NCBI RefSeq assembly: GCF_003012745.1
Contig: NZ_PXYK01000004.1
Span: 62,001 to 126,000 of the forward strand
DNA length: 64,000 nucleotides
Direction of reading: 5' to 3'
DNA from: Kumtagia ephedrae
GTDB taxonomy: Bacteria > Pseudomonadota > Alphaproteobacteria > Rhizobiales > Rhizobiaceae
Positions within the stretch are counted from its first letter, which is position 1; every line of letters begins with the position of its first letter. Shown one piece after another: positions 54,121 through 62,739 of this stretch. Below the pieces are notes generated by a model, which worked only from the letters and a program-made list of their open reading frames with translations, was not told the origin of the DNA and ran no database searches. A program made the translations under genes and the position numbers.

Positions 54121-54427
54121 GGCCCGGCCGGGCCGGCGACGGCCTGTTTGTGCGACGCTCCGACGGGACGGTGACGGCGGAGAGAGCGCCGCGTTTGCTT
54201 TTCGGCAAGGCCGGTCATGTCCCTCCCCATGCGCTTCGACAGGCAGTTAATCGCAGCCGGCCCGCCCATACAAGCACGATCGTGGCGCCGCCAAGGCCGC
54301 CGATGTACAGGGACGCGTCTTTCCACAAGAGGCAGTGCGCAATTGGGTGCCGGCGGTGACGTCTGGGCGAAACCGTCGCGTTGATCCGCGCGTTGAGCAC
54401 TCCTATACCGGTGACGACCGCGGACGG
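54121..54427. other. Divergent control region, pcs and UbiH-like gene
   Basis: No gene is visible. The plus-strand promoter at 54381-54409 serves the UbiH-like gene. The pcs promoter on the minus strand is not evident. Confidence 0.55.
54381..54409 (+). promoter_or_regulatory. Sigma70-type promoter of UbiH-like gene
   Basis: TTGATC (54381-54386) and TATACC (54404-54409) with a 17-base spacer. Transcription would begin near 54416, leaving a short leader of 12-21 bases. Confidence 0.55.
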
Positions 54428-55645
54428 ATGGCAAGGATGGCGGAGACAAGCACGGACATCATGGTGGCAGGCACCGGGCCGGCCGGCCTGCTGGCGGCCC
54501 TGGCGCTTGCGCGCGACGGTTTTTCCGTCAGCCTCGCAGGCCCGCCCGCCAACAGCGCCGACGCCCGAACCACCGCGCTTATGGCGCCGGCGCTCGCCGT
54601 GCTCGACCGCGTCGGCGTGCTGTCGGCGATCGAGCCGCGGGCGGCGGCGCTGCGCGTCATGCGCATCGTCGACGGCACGCGCCGGCTTGTGCGCAGCCCG
54701 GTCGTCACCTTCCATGCCGGCGAGATCAGCGAACCTTGCTTCGGCCTGAACGTTCCGAACCAAGCGCTGAACGGCGCGCTGGAGACGGCGGTCAAGGAGA
54801 CGTCGGGCATCGACTGGCGCGAAACTCTGGTCGAGGGCTGGGAGATCGCAGCAGATCAGGTCACAGCCCGCCTCGCCGACGGCACGGCGCTGGCAGCGAA
54901 GCTGGCGGTGGCCGCCGACGGCCGCAATTCGCCGGCCCGTGCCGCCGCCGGCATCCGCACCTCGACACGAGCCTATCCGCAGGCGGCACTGGTGACCGCC
55001 TTCTCGCATAGCCGCGCGCACGGCTTTGTCTCGACCGAGTTCCACACGGAGACCGGTCCGTTCACCCAGGTGCCGCTGCCGGGCAGCCGCTCCAGCCTAG
55101 TGTGGGTGGTGAAGCCGCAGGAGGCCGAGCGGCTGGCCGCCCTGCCCGCCGAAGCGCTCTCGCGCGAGATCGAAGCGCGCATGCAGTCGATGCTCGGGCG
55201 CGTCACCGTCGATTCCCCCCGCCAGATCCATCCGCTGTCGGTGAGCCTGCCCGCCGTTTTCGCCCGGAACAGGGTGGCGCTGGTCGGCGAAGCCGCGCAC
55301 ATGTTCCCGCCGATCGGCGCGCAAGGTCTCAACCTCGGTGTCAGGGATGTTCAGCAGCTCGTTGACGTCGCTTCGAAAAACAGAACCGACCCCGGAGCGC
55401 CCGCCGCCCTCGCCGCCTATGACGCAAAACGCCGGCCCGACATCCTTGCCCGCACCGGGGCGGTCAGCCTGCTCAACCGCTCGCTGCTCTCCGACATGCT
55501 GCCGGCCCAGATCGCCCGCAGCGCCGGGCTCGGTCTGCTCGGCGCCTTCGCACCGCTGCGCACCCTGTTCATGCGCGAGGGGCTGCGGCCGGGCAGCGGC
55601 CTGTCCTCGCTGTTCTCAACGGCCCGGGAACAGGTCCGGCGGTAG
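54428..55645 (+). CDS. UbiH/COQ6-family FAD-dependent hydroxylase
   Basis: A 405-residue flavoprotein monooxygenase of the ubiquinone-synthesis group. FAD motif VAGTGPAGLLAALALARDGF at the N-terminus; DGRNSPARAA segment near residue 160; RVALVGEAAHMFPPIGAQGL with NLGVRDV following (about 280-305), the DG/GD FAD-ribityl signature of UbiH/UbiF/UbiL. It is most likely UbiL/UbiH, acting on C1/C5/C6 of the ubiquinone ring; position is not clear from sequence. ATG 54428 fits the short leader; ATG 54437 is equally possible. The 3' end overlaps the convergent AEC gene by 30 bases. Confidence 0.88.
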   Translation: MARMAETSTDIMVAGTGPAGLLAALALARDGFSVSLAGPPANSADARTTALMAPALAVLDRVGVLSAIEPRAAALRVMRIVDGTRRLVRSPVVTFHAGEISEPCFGLNVPNQALNGALETAVKETSGIDWRETLVEGWEIAADQVTARLADGTALAAKLAVAADGRNSPARAAAGIRTSTRAYPQAALVTAFSHSRAHGFVSTEFHTETGPFTQVPLPGSRSSLVWVVKPQEAERLAALPAEALSREIEARMQSMLGRVTVDSPRQIHPLSVSLPAVFARNRVALVGEAAHMFPPIGAQGLNLGVRDVQQLVDVASKNRTDPGAPAALAAYDAKRRPDILARTGAVSLLNRSLLSDMLPAQIARSAGLGLLGAFAPLRTLFMREGLRPGSGLSSLFSTAREQVRR

Positions 55646-56584
55646 CAGGCCGCTGGTGATGAGATAGAGCAGCGCCGTCACCGTCAGCACCGACAGGCAG
55701 GTGGTGACCAGCACGCTGGCCGAGGCGCGCTCCACCCACACGCCATACTGCTGGGCGATCACGAAGACGTTCGTGGCGGTCGGCAGCGAGGCGAGCAGCA
55801 CTGCCGCATAGACCCAGGACGGCGGATAGTCGCCGATCCAGCTCAGCACCACGTAGCAGAGAGCAGGATGCACGACGAGCTTGAGCATGGCGATCGGCGC
55901 CATCTCGGCCGGCATGCCACGCAGCGGCCTCAGCGCCAGCGTCACGCCCATTGCGAACAGCGCGCAGGGCGCGGCCGCCCGCGCCAGATAGTCGAGCAGC
56001 CGCTCGACCGGCATGGGCGGGCGGAATTCCAGCGCCGCCGCCGCGACGCCGATGGCGGTGGCGATGATGAAGGGATGCAGCACGATCTTCTTCACGACGC
56101 CGAGCGCCAGCGCGGCCGGCGACGCGTGCTTTCCGCCCGACAGCGCCATCATGGTCGGCGCGATGGCGAAGTGCATGATGTTCTCGAAGCAGAAGATCAG
56201 CGCCACCGGCACGGCGGCCTCCTCGCCGAGCGCCAGGAGCGCGATGCCCGGCCCCATATAGCCGATATTGCCGTAGGCGGCGGCCAGTCCTTTCATGGTC
56301 GACTGGGCGACGTCGCCGCGCGACAGCACGGCCGAGGCGACGAACATCAGGGAGAAGATCACGAAGGTCGAAAAGACCGAGCCGAATATGTAGCCCCACG
56401 CGGTCAGCTGCTCGATCGGCGTGTTGGAGAGAAGCTGAAAGAACAGGGCCGGCAGCGCGACATAGAGGATGAAGGTGTTCATCCAGCCGAGGTCGTCGAG
56501 CGGCCGGCGCGTGATCCGCGCCGCTATGAAGCCGACGAAAATGAGCCCGAAGAACGGGATGACCAGGCCGATGACGTCGTACAT
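55616..56584 (-). CDS. AEC-family permease (auxin efflux carrier-like)
   Basis: A 322-residue transporter with ten helices in two halves. IPFFGLIFVGFIAARITRRP opens it; NTFILYVALPALFFQLLSNT and AAAYGNIGYMGPGIALLALG carry the Asn/Gly crossover region typical of bacterial AEC proteins (MdcF, MleP). The C-terminal half mirrors this (LLASLPTATNVFVIAQQYGV). Family members export or exchange organic acids such as malate or malonate; the substrate here is open and plant auxin is not implied. ATG 56584 follows GGCGAAGC. The stop lies inside the end of the UbiH-like gene. Confidence 0.9.
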   Translation of the reverse strand: MYDVIGLVIPFFGLIFVGFIAARITRRPLDDLGWMNTFILYVALPALFFQLLSNTPIEQLTAWGYIFGSVFSTFVIFSLMFVASAVLSRGDVAQSTMKGLAAAYGNIGYMGPGIALLALGEEAAVPVALIFCFENIMHFAIAPTMMALSGGKHASPAALALGVVKKIVLHPFIIATAIGVAAAALEFRPPMPVERLLDYLARAAAPCALFAMGVTLALRPLRGMPAEMAPIAMLKLVVHPALCYVVLSWIGDYPPSWVYAAVLLASLPTATNVFVIAQQYGVWVERASASVLVTTCLSVLTVTALLYLITSGLLPPDLFPGR

Positions 56585-56691
56585 GCTTCGCCGCGCGCTT
56601 TGCCGATTGCCGCGCGGCTAACCCGCACTGCCGCGCAGCGTCAACCCAACCGATTGAAATTCTGCGCCGGCTGGGCCACATAGGCCCTGCC

Positions 56692-57024
56692 ATGGCAATG
56701 ACGAAAGCAACAAAATTCACGATCGGTCAGGTGGTGCGCCACCGGCTGTTCCCGTTCCGGGGCGTGATCTTCGACATCGATCCGGAATTCAGCAACAGCG
56801 AGGAATGGTACCAGTCCATTCCCGAGCACGCGCGGCCGCGCAAGGACCAGCCCTTCTACCACCTGTTCGCCGAGAATGCGGAGAGCGAATACATCGCCTA
56901 TGTCTCGGAGCAGAACCTGCTCGAGGACAGGACCGGCGAGCCGGTCCGGCACCCGCAGCTCGGCGAGATGTTCGACAGGACGGAAGACGGCCGCTACCAG
57001 CCCAAGGCGCGCATGCGACACTGA
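56692..57024 (+). CDS. hspQ: Heat shock protein HspQ (YccV-like)
   Basis: A 110-residue protein with the hemimethylated-DNA-binding/YccV fold. FTIGQVVRHRLFPFRGVIFD and IDPEFSNSEEWYQSIPEHAR, then QPFYHLFAENAESEYIAYVS, are strongly conserved. In E. coli HspQ helps Lon degrade proteins and is heat-induced. ATG 56692 is used; the Met two codons later is possible. It is monocistronic, with a strong hairpin after the stop. No sigma32-type promoter is obvious. Confidence 0.93.
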   Translation: MAMTKATKFTIGQVVRHRLFPFRGVIFDIDPEFSNSEEWYQSIPEHARPRKDQPFYHLFAENAESEYIAYVSEQNLLEDRTGEPVRHPQLGEMFDRTEDGRYQPKARMRH

Positions 57025-57055
57025 GTCCGCCGGGTTCGCGACGGGCGCTCGTGAA

Positions 57056-57083
57056 AGGGCCCGGCCGAAAACGACCGGGCCCT
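57056..57083 (+). terminator. Hairpin downstream of hspQ
   Basis: Perfect 9-bp GC stem AGGGCCCGG / CCGGGCCCT (57056-57064 with 57075-57083), 10-base loop. Only a short T stretch follows (GGTTTG). A second perfect hairpin (TGACCAG-TGG-CTGGTCA, 57088-57104) adjoins it at the end of the minus-strand gene. Confidence 0.65.
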
Positions 57084-57101
57084 GGTTTGACCAGTGGCTG
57101 G

Positions 57102-57410
57102 TCAGGGGCGCATCCAGGAATGGCTCGGCGTCACGCACTGGATAACCAGGCAGGAGCCGTCGGCCGCGGTGACGCGGCGGTTGGTGGGCGCCTGGCCGCC
57201 GGTACACTGGTCGCGGCTGCCGGCATAGGTGTTGAAGAGTGTCAGGCCGGGAACCTTCTTCGACTGCGACCGCAGGATCGCCTTGCCGTCCCGCTTGAGC
57301 GCCGTCTGGATCTGAGCGCAGGACATGCTGGCCATATCGTAGCGTTCCATCGCGCCGGCCGATCCGGCGACGAGCAGCGTGGACAGCGCAGCGAGTATCA
57401 ATCGTTTCAT
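57102..57410 (-). CDS. Small exported protein, unknown function
   Basis: A 102-residue protein with a signal peptide (LILAALSTLLVAGSAGA, cleaved after AGA). The mature part SMSCAQIQTALKRDGKAILR and SRDQCTGGQAPTNRRVTAAD with SCLVIQCVTPSH has four Cys, suggesting two disulphides. The pattern is common among small exported rhizobial proteins; no function is known to me. ATG 57410 has AGGA 10 bases upstream. The frame upstream to 57671 lacks a signal start and is left out. Confidence 0.72.
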   Translation of the reverse strand: MKRLILAALSTLLVAGSAGAMERYDMASMSCAQIQTALKRDGKAILRSQSKKVPGLTLFNTYAGSRDQCTGGQAPTNRRVTAADGSCLVIQCVTPSHSWMRP

Positions 57411-57691
57411 GGGAGGAGAATCCTGTCTGCCTTCCTCCCATTCGGATTTTTTGTTCCCTTGAGCGCCCCTTCTGCCGCGGGCCCCCGAGAGGTATGTACC
57501 GACACAGGCCATGCAAGGAGCCGGAAGGCGGGCTCCTGCCAAACTTGCCGCCGCTCGCGCGATCGTGAAGCGCCTTTTCCCGGGACACACGGATGCCCGC
57601 CTTGTCGGCCTTCGCTGTCTGGGTTGTGCATAAGTCGCCCCGCGTCCCGCGGCGCATGGGCAGTGTTCCAAGCCTGGGCTAACGTGATGCC

Positions 57692-58516
57692 ATGCAGCCG
57701 TCCCGCGACATTTCCCGCCTGATTGAGATCATGGCCGCCCTCAGGGCACCGGAGGGCGGCTGCCCGTGGGACGTCGAGCAGACGTTCCGCACGATCGCGC
57801 CCTACACGATCGAGGAGGCCTACGAGGTCGCCGACGCCATCGCCCGCTCCGACATGGACGACCTCAGCGAGGAGCTCGGCGACCTCTTGCTGCAGGTCGT
57901 CTACCATGCCCGGATGGCCGAGGAGGCCGGCGAATTCACCTTCGGGGACGTCGTCGAAGGCATCACGAGGAAAATGATCCGCCGCCACCCGCATGTCTTC
58001 GGCGATGCGGACGCCCGCGGCGCCGGCATGGCGAAGGGCATGTGGGAAAAGATCAAGGCCGAGGAGAAGGCCGAAAAGCGGGCGGCGCGGCTGGCGCGCG
58101 GCCGCGATCCCGAGGACAACGGCAAGGGATATCTCGACGGCGTTCCCCTCGCCTTCCCGGCGCTGACACGTGCGCTGAAGCTTCAGGAGAAGGCCGCAAG
58201 GGTCGGATTCGACTGGAAGGAAGCCGCCCCCATCCTCGACAAGATCGAGGAGGAGATCGCCGAGCTGCGCGAGGCGATCGACAGCAATGACAAGGCGGCA
58301 AGCGAGGACGAGTTCGGCGACCTGCTGTTCGCGCTGGTGAATTTCGGGCGGCATCTCAAAATCGACCCGGAAGCGGCGCTTGCCGGCACCAACGACAAGT
58401 TCCGCACCCGCTTCCATATCGTCGAGCAGGCGCTGCGCGCGAGCGGGCGCACGCTTGAGGAAGCATCATTGGAGGAAATGGAGGAGGAGTGGCAGCGGGC
58501 GAAAGCGGTGCGGTAG
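57692..58516 (+). CDS. mazG: Nucleoside triphosphate pyrophosphohydrolase MazG
   Basis: A 274-residue dimeric enzyme that hydrolyses (d)NTPs, including damaged ones, to monophosphates. Two tandem MazG domains: the first with CPWDVEQTFRTIAPYTIEEA and EELGDLLLQVVYHARMAEEA; the second with EEIAELREAIDSNDKAASED and EFGDLLFALVNFGRHLKIDP. Each has the EExxE ... ExxD metal-binding pattern. ATG 57692 has a poor ribosome site. It is divergent from the small exported protein and converges with hflX. Confidence 0.94.
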   Translation: MQPSRDISRLIEIMAALRAPEGGCPWDVEQTFRTIAPYTIEEAYEVADAIARSDMDDLSEELGDLLLQVVYHARMAEEAGEFTFGDVVEGITRKMIRRHPHVFGDADARGAGMAKGMWEKIKAEEKAEKRAARLARGRDPEDNGKGYLDGVPLAFPALTRALKLQEKAARVGFDWKEAAPILDKIEEEIAELREAIDSNDKAASEDEFGDLLFALVNFGRHLKIDPEAALAGTNDKFRTRFHIVEQALRASGRTLEEASLEEMEEEWQRAKAVR

Positions 58517-58591
58517 GGATTGTCCACGTTGTGGCGGAATGATCGACCTATCTTCAGAACGCATCCGATGCCGTCAGGAACGTCCCGTCGA

Positions 58592-59992
58592 TCAGACAGG
58601 GCGTGAGCGCCCGCCCGCGTTCTTCAGCCTGCTTTCGATCTCGGCGCGGGCGGCGGCCGTCGCCAGCAGGCCGATCGTGACGCTGCCGTCCTCGTTGTCG
58701 CTGCGCGCCACGACCTCGCCGTTGCGGTAGATCCAGTCGACCAGGCCGAGCTCGGCCGGCTGCAGCGTGATCTCCACCTTGCCGAGCGACCCGGAGAGCC
58801 GCTGCTCGATGAGCGTGGTCAGCCTGTCGATCCCCTCGCCCGTCACCGCCGAGATCGGCACGGCCGGATGGGTCTCGCCGGCCGCCTCTTCGAGCAGCCG
58901 CTGCCGGTTCGGCTCGTCCAGCAGGTCGATCTTGTTCCAGACCTCGATCACGCGCTCGCGGTCGGACGCATCGACGCCGAGGTCGGCCAGGATGCGCTCG
59001 ACATCCTCGGCCTGGGCCGCCGTGTCGGGATCGGCGATGTCGCGCAGGTGCAGCACCAGATCGGCTTCCACCACCTCTTCCAGCGTGGCGCGGAAGGCGG
59101 CGACCAGATGCGTCGGCAGGTCGGAGATGAAGCCGACGGTGTCGGACAGGATCACCGGCGTGCCGTGCGGCAGGCGCACGCGCCTGAGCGTCGGGTCGAG
59201 CGTGGCGAACAGCATGTCCTCGGCCAGCACGCCGGCGCCGGTCAGCCGGTTGAACAGCGTCGATTTTCCGGCATTGGTGTAGCCGACGGTGGCGACCACC
59301 GGGAACGGCACCTTGCGGCGCTTGGCGCGATGCAGGTCGCGGGTGCGGCGCACCTGCTCGAGCTCCCGCTTCAGCCGGATGATCTTGTCCTGCAGCGCGC
59401 GCCGGTCCGCCTCGATCTGCGTCTCGCCGGGACCGCCGAGGAAGCCGGCACCGCCTCTCTGCCGCTCCAGGTGGGTCCAGCTGCGCACTAGCCGCCCCTT
59501 CTGATAGGTGAGATGCGCCAGGTCGACCTGCAGCGTGCCTTCCTTGGTGCGGGCGCGGCGGCCGAAGATCTCCAGGATCAGGCCGGTGCGGTCGAGCACC
59601 TTGGCGCCCGTCTCCTTCTCCAGATTGCGCTGCTGCACCGGCGTCAGCGGATGGTCGACGATGAGCAGCCCCGCCTCGGTGTCGCGGATCGCCTCCGCCA
59701 GTTCCTCGACCTTGCCGCTGCCGAACAGGGTTGCGGGGCGCGGCTCGTTGACTGCCACGGCGGCCGAGTAGGTGATGTCGAGGTCGATCGCCGCGGCCAG
59801 GCCGACGGCCTCCTCCAGCCGCGCCTCGGCGGAGCGGGCGAGCCGCGGCCGGCTGCGGTCGTCGTCGCCGCGCGGCGCCGGCAGCAGCGGTACGACCACC
59901 ACCGCGCGCATGACGCCGCCTTCAGAGGAAGCCGCGTTCCTCTTGCCCTTGTCGGAGAATGCTCCGGTACCCGCGGAAGTGTTTTTGGTCAA
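58592..59992 (-). CDS. hflX: GTPase HflX
   Basis: A 466-residue ribosome-associated GTPase that splits stalled 70S ribosomes under stress. N-terminal HflX domain: TLFGSGKVEELAEAIRDTEA, DHPLTPVQQRNLEKETGAKV, RSWTHLERQRGGAGFLGGPG. GTPase domain: G1 VGYTNAGKSTLFNRLTG (about 208-224), G3 LSDTVGFISDLPTHLVAAFR, G4 VWNKIDLL. The start is TTG 59992, immediately after the hfq stop; ATG 59911 (with GAAGGCGGCGTC before it) is a good alternative that drops 27 poorly conserved residues. Directly downstream of hfq, a conserved bacterial pairing. Confidence 0.94.
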   Translation of the reverse strand: MTKNTSAGTGAFSDKGKRNAASSEGGVMRAVVVVPLLPAPRGDDDRSRPRLARSAEARLEEAVGLAAAIDLDITYSAAVAVNEPRPATLFGSGKVEELAEAIRDTEAGLLIVDHPLTPVQQRNLEKETGAKVLDRTGLILEIFGRRARTKEGTLQVDLAHLTYQKGRLVRSWTHLERQRGGAGFLGGPGETQIEADRRALQDKIIRLKRELEQVRRTRDLHRAKRRKVPFPVVATVGYTNAGKSTLFNRLTGAGVLAEDMLFATLDPTLRRVRLPHGTPVILSDTVGFISDLPTHLVAAFRATLEEVVEADLVLHLRDIADPDTAAQAEDVERILADLGVDASDRERVIEVWNKIDLLDEPNRQRLLEEAAGETHPAVPISAVTGEGIDRLTTLIEQRLSGSLGKVEITLQPAELGLVDWIYRNGEVVARSDNEDGSVTIGLLATAAARAEIESRLKNAGGRSRPV

Positions 59993-60241
59993 TCAGGAGC
60001 CTTGGCTACCGTCCTCGGCGTCGAACATCTGCACCGGCTGGCTGGGCATGATGGTCGAGATCGCATGCTTGTAGACGAGCTGCGAATGTCCGTCGCGACG
60101 CAGGAGGACACAGAAATTATCGAACGAAGTCACCACCCCGGTCAGCTTGACGCCGTTGATCAGGAAAATCGTGAGTGGATTCTTGCTCTTGCGAACAGAG
60201 TTCAGGAACAGGTCCTGAAGATTCTGCGATCGTTCCGCCAT
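59993..60241 (-). CDS. hfq: RNA chaperone Hfq
   Basis: An 82-residue Sm-like hexameric protein that pairs small RNAs with mRNAs. Sm1 [40 protein letters not shown] and Sm2 [15 protein letters not shown] (YKHA, the KH signature) are intact. The C-terminal tail is short, as usual in Alphaproteobacteria. ATG 60241; ribosome site modest. It has its own 146-bp upstream gap from dat, probably including a promoter, and hflX follows without a gap. Confidence 0.98.
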   Translation of the reverse strand: MAERSQNLQDLFLNSVRKSKNPLTIFLINGVKLTGVVTSFDNFCVLLRRDGHSQLVYKHAISTIMPSQPVQMFDAEDGSQGS

Positions 60242-60387
60242 CGTTCTTTACTTTCGCCGGTCCCCTCGGAAATGCAGGCCAGTGCGCCAAAATTCTTAGC
60301 ACGTGTCAAGCACGCAAATCCTGCCCCTGCCCCGGTAACGGGCAAGTGCCATGAGACTGATTCATATGACTACCGGTGTGGCGGTTA

Positions 60388-61248
60388 TCAGGCCGGGCGC
60401 TTTTCCGCAACGTCAAAAAAGGCAGCGCGCAACGAAAGCGCCACCGAGCCGGGATGGCCGTTGGCCACCGGGGCGCCGTCGATGGCCACCACCGGCATGA
60501 CCACGGTTGTCGCCGAGGTGATGAAGGCTTCCCGCGCCGCCTTGGCCTCGGCGACGCTGAAATGCCGTTCCTCGACCGTCAGTCCGAGTTTTTCGGCGAC
60601 GTCGAACAGCGTGGTGCGGGTGATGCCGCGCAGAATGCCTTCGTCGGCCGGGCGCGTCACCAGCCGGCCGTCCTTCGTGACGATCCAGGCATTGGAGGAG
60701 CCGCCTTCCTTGACGTTGCCGTCGACGTCTACGAACCACGCTTCCTGGGCGCCGGCCTCCTTGGCCCGCTGCTTGGCGAGAACGTTCGGCAGCAGCCCGA
60801 CGGTCTTGATGTCGACGCGCTCCCAGCGGTTTTCCGGCACGGTGATGACCTTGATGCCGGTTTCGGCGCGCTTCGCGTTGACGGCGGGATCCGCCTTTTT
60901 GGCGATGACCACCAGCGACGGCCGGGTGTTCGCGGGGAAAAGAAAATCGCGGCTGGCGACGCCGCGCGTCACCTGCACGTAGACGAGGCCGTCGGTCACG
61001 CGGTTGCGGCGCACCACCTCGCCGATGACGATCTCCAGCGCGGCGCGGCGCACCGGCCAGGCCATCGAAAGCTCGCGCAGCGAGCGCTCGAGGCGGTCGA
61101 GATGACCGGTCATGTCGATGATGTGGCCGCGCGCCACCTCGCAGACCTCATAGACGCCGTCCGCGAACTGGTAGCCACGGTCCTCGACATGCACGCAGGC
61201 CCCCGCATGCGCGACATAGCGGCCGTTCACATAGGCGATGCGCGGCAT
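60388..61248 (-). CDS. dat: D-amino-acid aminotransferase (class IV, PLP)
   Basis: A 286-residue fold-type IV aminotransferase that transfers an amino group between D-amino acids such as D-alanine and 2-oxoglutarate. VNGRYVAHAGACVHVEDRGY opens it; VYVQVTRGVASRDFLFP; the PLP Lys lies in RVDIKTVGLLPNVLAKQRAK (about residue 145); EAWFVDVDGNVKEGGSSNAW and EGILRGITRTTLFDVAE are PLP-phosphate contacts. ATG 61248 follows AAGGATCGG. It lies in the conserved trkA-dat-hfq order. Branched-chain aminotransferase activity is less likely but cannot be excluded. Confidence 0.92.
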   Translation of the reverse strand: MPRIAYVNGRYVAHAGACVHVEDRGYQFADGVYEVCEVARGHIIDMTGHLDRLERSLRELSMAWPVRRAALEIVIGEVVRRNRVTDGLVYVQVTRGVASRDFLFPANTRPSLVVIAKKADPAVNAKRAETGIKVITVPENRWERVDIKTVGLLPNVLAKQRAKEAGAQEAWFVDVDGNVKEGGSSNAWIVTKDGRLVTRPADEGILRGITRTTLFDVAEKLGLTVEERHFSVAEAKAAREAFITSATTVVMPVVAIDGAPVANGHPGSVALSLRAAFFDVAEKRPA

Positions 61249-61330
61249 TCATCCGATCCTTGATTGCGGGAAGGTTTTGGTAGCCGATTCCATGCGCCGG
61301 CAACAGCATCGGCCAAGGGTTCAAAACCCC

Positions 61331-62707
61331 TCAAAAGAACTCCAGGCTGACCCGGAACATCTGCTCGACCTGCTTCACCGCCTTCTCTAGCGCGAAGATG
61401 ACCACCCGGTCCTTTGCCTTGATGCGCAGCGAGCCGCTCGGCTTGATGACACCCCCGTCGCGATAGACGGCGCCGATGCGCATGCCGTCCGGCAGGTCGA
61501 GGTCGCGCAGCGGCACGCCGACCAGCGGCGAGGTCTCCAGCGCTTCCGCCTCGATCACCTCGGCGCCGCCGCGCTGCAGGCTCTGCACGGCGCGGATGCG
61601 GCCGCGCCGCACATGCTGGAGCACACGCGAGACGGTGACCGAGCCGGGATTGAGCGTGGCGTCGATGCCCACGGTCTTGGTGATGTCGAGAAAGCTCGGA
61701 TTGTTGATCAAGGCCAGGTTCGACTTGCAGCCCAGCCGCTTGGCCATGACGCTCGACAGGATGTTCACCTGGTCGTTGTTGGTGAGCGCCACCATCAGCT
61801 CGGCGTCGTGGATGTCGGCTTCCATCAGCAGGCGCTGGTCGAGCGCGCTGCCGTGCAGCACAACGGTCCGGCGCAGCGAATCGGCCACGGCGACCGCCCG
61901 GTCGCGGCTGGATTCGATGATCTTGATCTTGGTGCGGGCCTGCTTCTGCTCGATGGTGCGGGCGACGAACAGGCCGATATTGCCGCCCCCGGCAATGACG
62001 ATGCGGGTCGCCTCCTGCTCCTCGTGGCCGAACAGGCCCATGGTGCGCCGCACCTGGTCGCGCGTCGTCACCACATAGGCGATATCGCCGACGAAAAGCT
62101 GGTCGGCCGAATGCGGAATGAACAGCTTTCCGGCGCGGCTGACGCCGACGACCGTCGCCGGCAGGTCGGGGAACAGCTGGCTGAGCTGCCCCAGCGGCGT
62201 GTTGATGACCGGGCAGTCCTCAAGGCACTCGATGGCGACGGCGGCGATCTTGTCGTCGGCGAAGCGCATCACGTCCATAGCGCCGGGCAATGCGATGCGC
62301 CGCAGCACCATCTCGCCGACCTCCACCTCCGGCGAGATGATCACGTCGATCGGCAGGTGCTCGCGCGAGAACAGGTCCTGGTAATGCGGCTGCAGATAGG
62401 CCTGAGCACGCAGCCTGGCGATCTTCATCGGCACGTTGAACAGCGCATGCGCGACCTCGCAGGCGACGATGTTGACCTCGTCGTAGAAGGTCACGGCGAT
62501 GATCATGTCGGCCTGCTCGGCGCCGGCCTTTTCCAGCACGTCGGGATGCGCGCCATGGCCGACGAAGCCGCGCACGTCGAGCGCGTCGCGGACCGTCTGG
62601 ATGAGGTCGGGCGAGGTGTCGATGATCGACACGTCGTTCTTCTCGGCCGCCAGCCGCTCGGCGATGCCGTAGCCGACCTGCCCCGCGCCGCAGATGATGA
62701 CGCGCAT
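61331..62707 (-). CDS. trkA: Trk potassium uptake regulator TrkA
   Basis: A 458-residue peripheral membrane protein that gates the TrkH/TrkG K+ channel. Two tandem RCK domains: the first begins VIICGAGQVGYGIAERLAAE, the second IVIAGGGNIGLFVARTIEQK (about 232), each with a Gly-rich NAD(H) site; RCK-C parts follow each (about 140-220 and 370-455). Length and symmetry are those of E. coli TrkA. ATG 62707; ribosome site weak. It follows ntrX (32 bp gap) and probably shares its transcript, as in other Alphaproteobacteria. Confidence 0.95.
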   Translation of the reverse strand: MRVIICGAGQVGYGIAERLAAEKNDVSIIDTSPDLIQTVRDALDVRGFVGHGAHPDVLEKAGAEQADMIIAVTFYDEVNIVACEVAHALFNVPMKIARLRAQAYLQPHYQDLFSREHLPIDVIISPEVEVGEMVLRRIALPGAMDVMRFADDKIAAVAIECLEDCPVINTPLGQLSQLFPDLPATVVGVSRAGKLFIPHSADQLFVGDIAYVVTTRDQVRRTMGLFGHEEQEATRIVIAGGGNIGLFVARTIEQKQARTKIKIIESSRDRAVAVADSLRRTVVLHGSALDQRLLMEADIHDAELMVALTNNDQVNILSSVMAKRLGCKSNLALINNPSFLDITKTVGIDATLNPGSVTVSRVLQHVRRGRIRAVQSLQRGGAEVIEAEALETSPLVGVPLRDLDLPDGMRIGAVYRDGGVIKPSGSLRIKAKDRVVIFALEKAVKQVEQMFRVSLEFF

Positions 62708-62739
62708 TCAGAAGCCGCCGGAAAGGAGGTGATCTGGCA

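Noticed and set aside
51751-54174. An 807-codon plus-strand frame across the ABC ATPase, qor-like and pcs genes
   Set aside because: It crosses three well-supported minus-strand genes and carries no recognisable domain.
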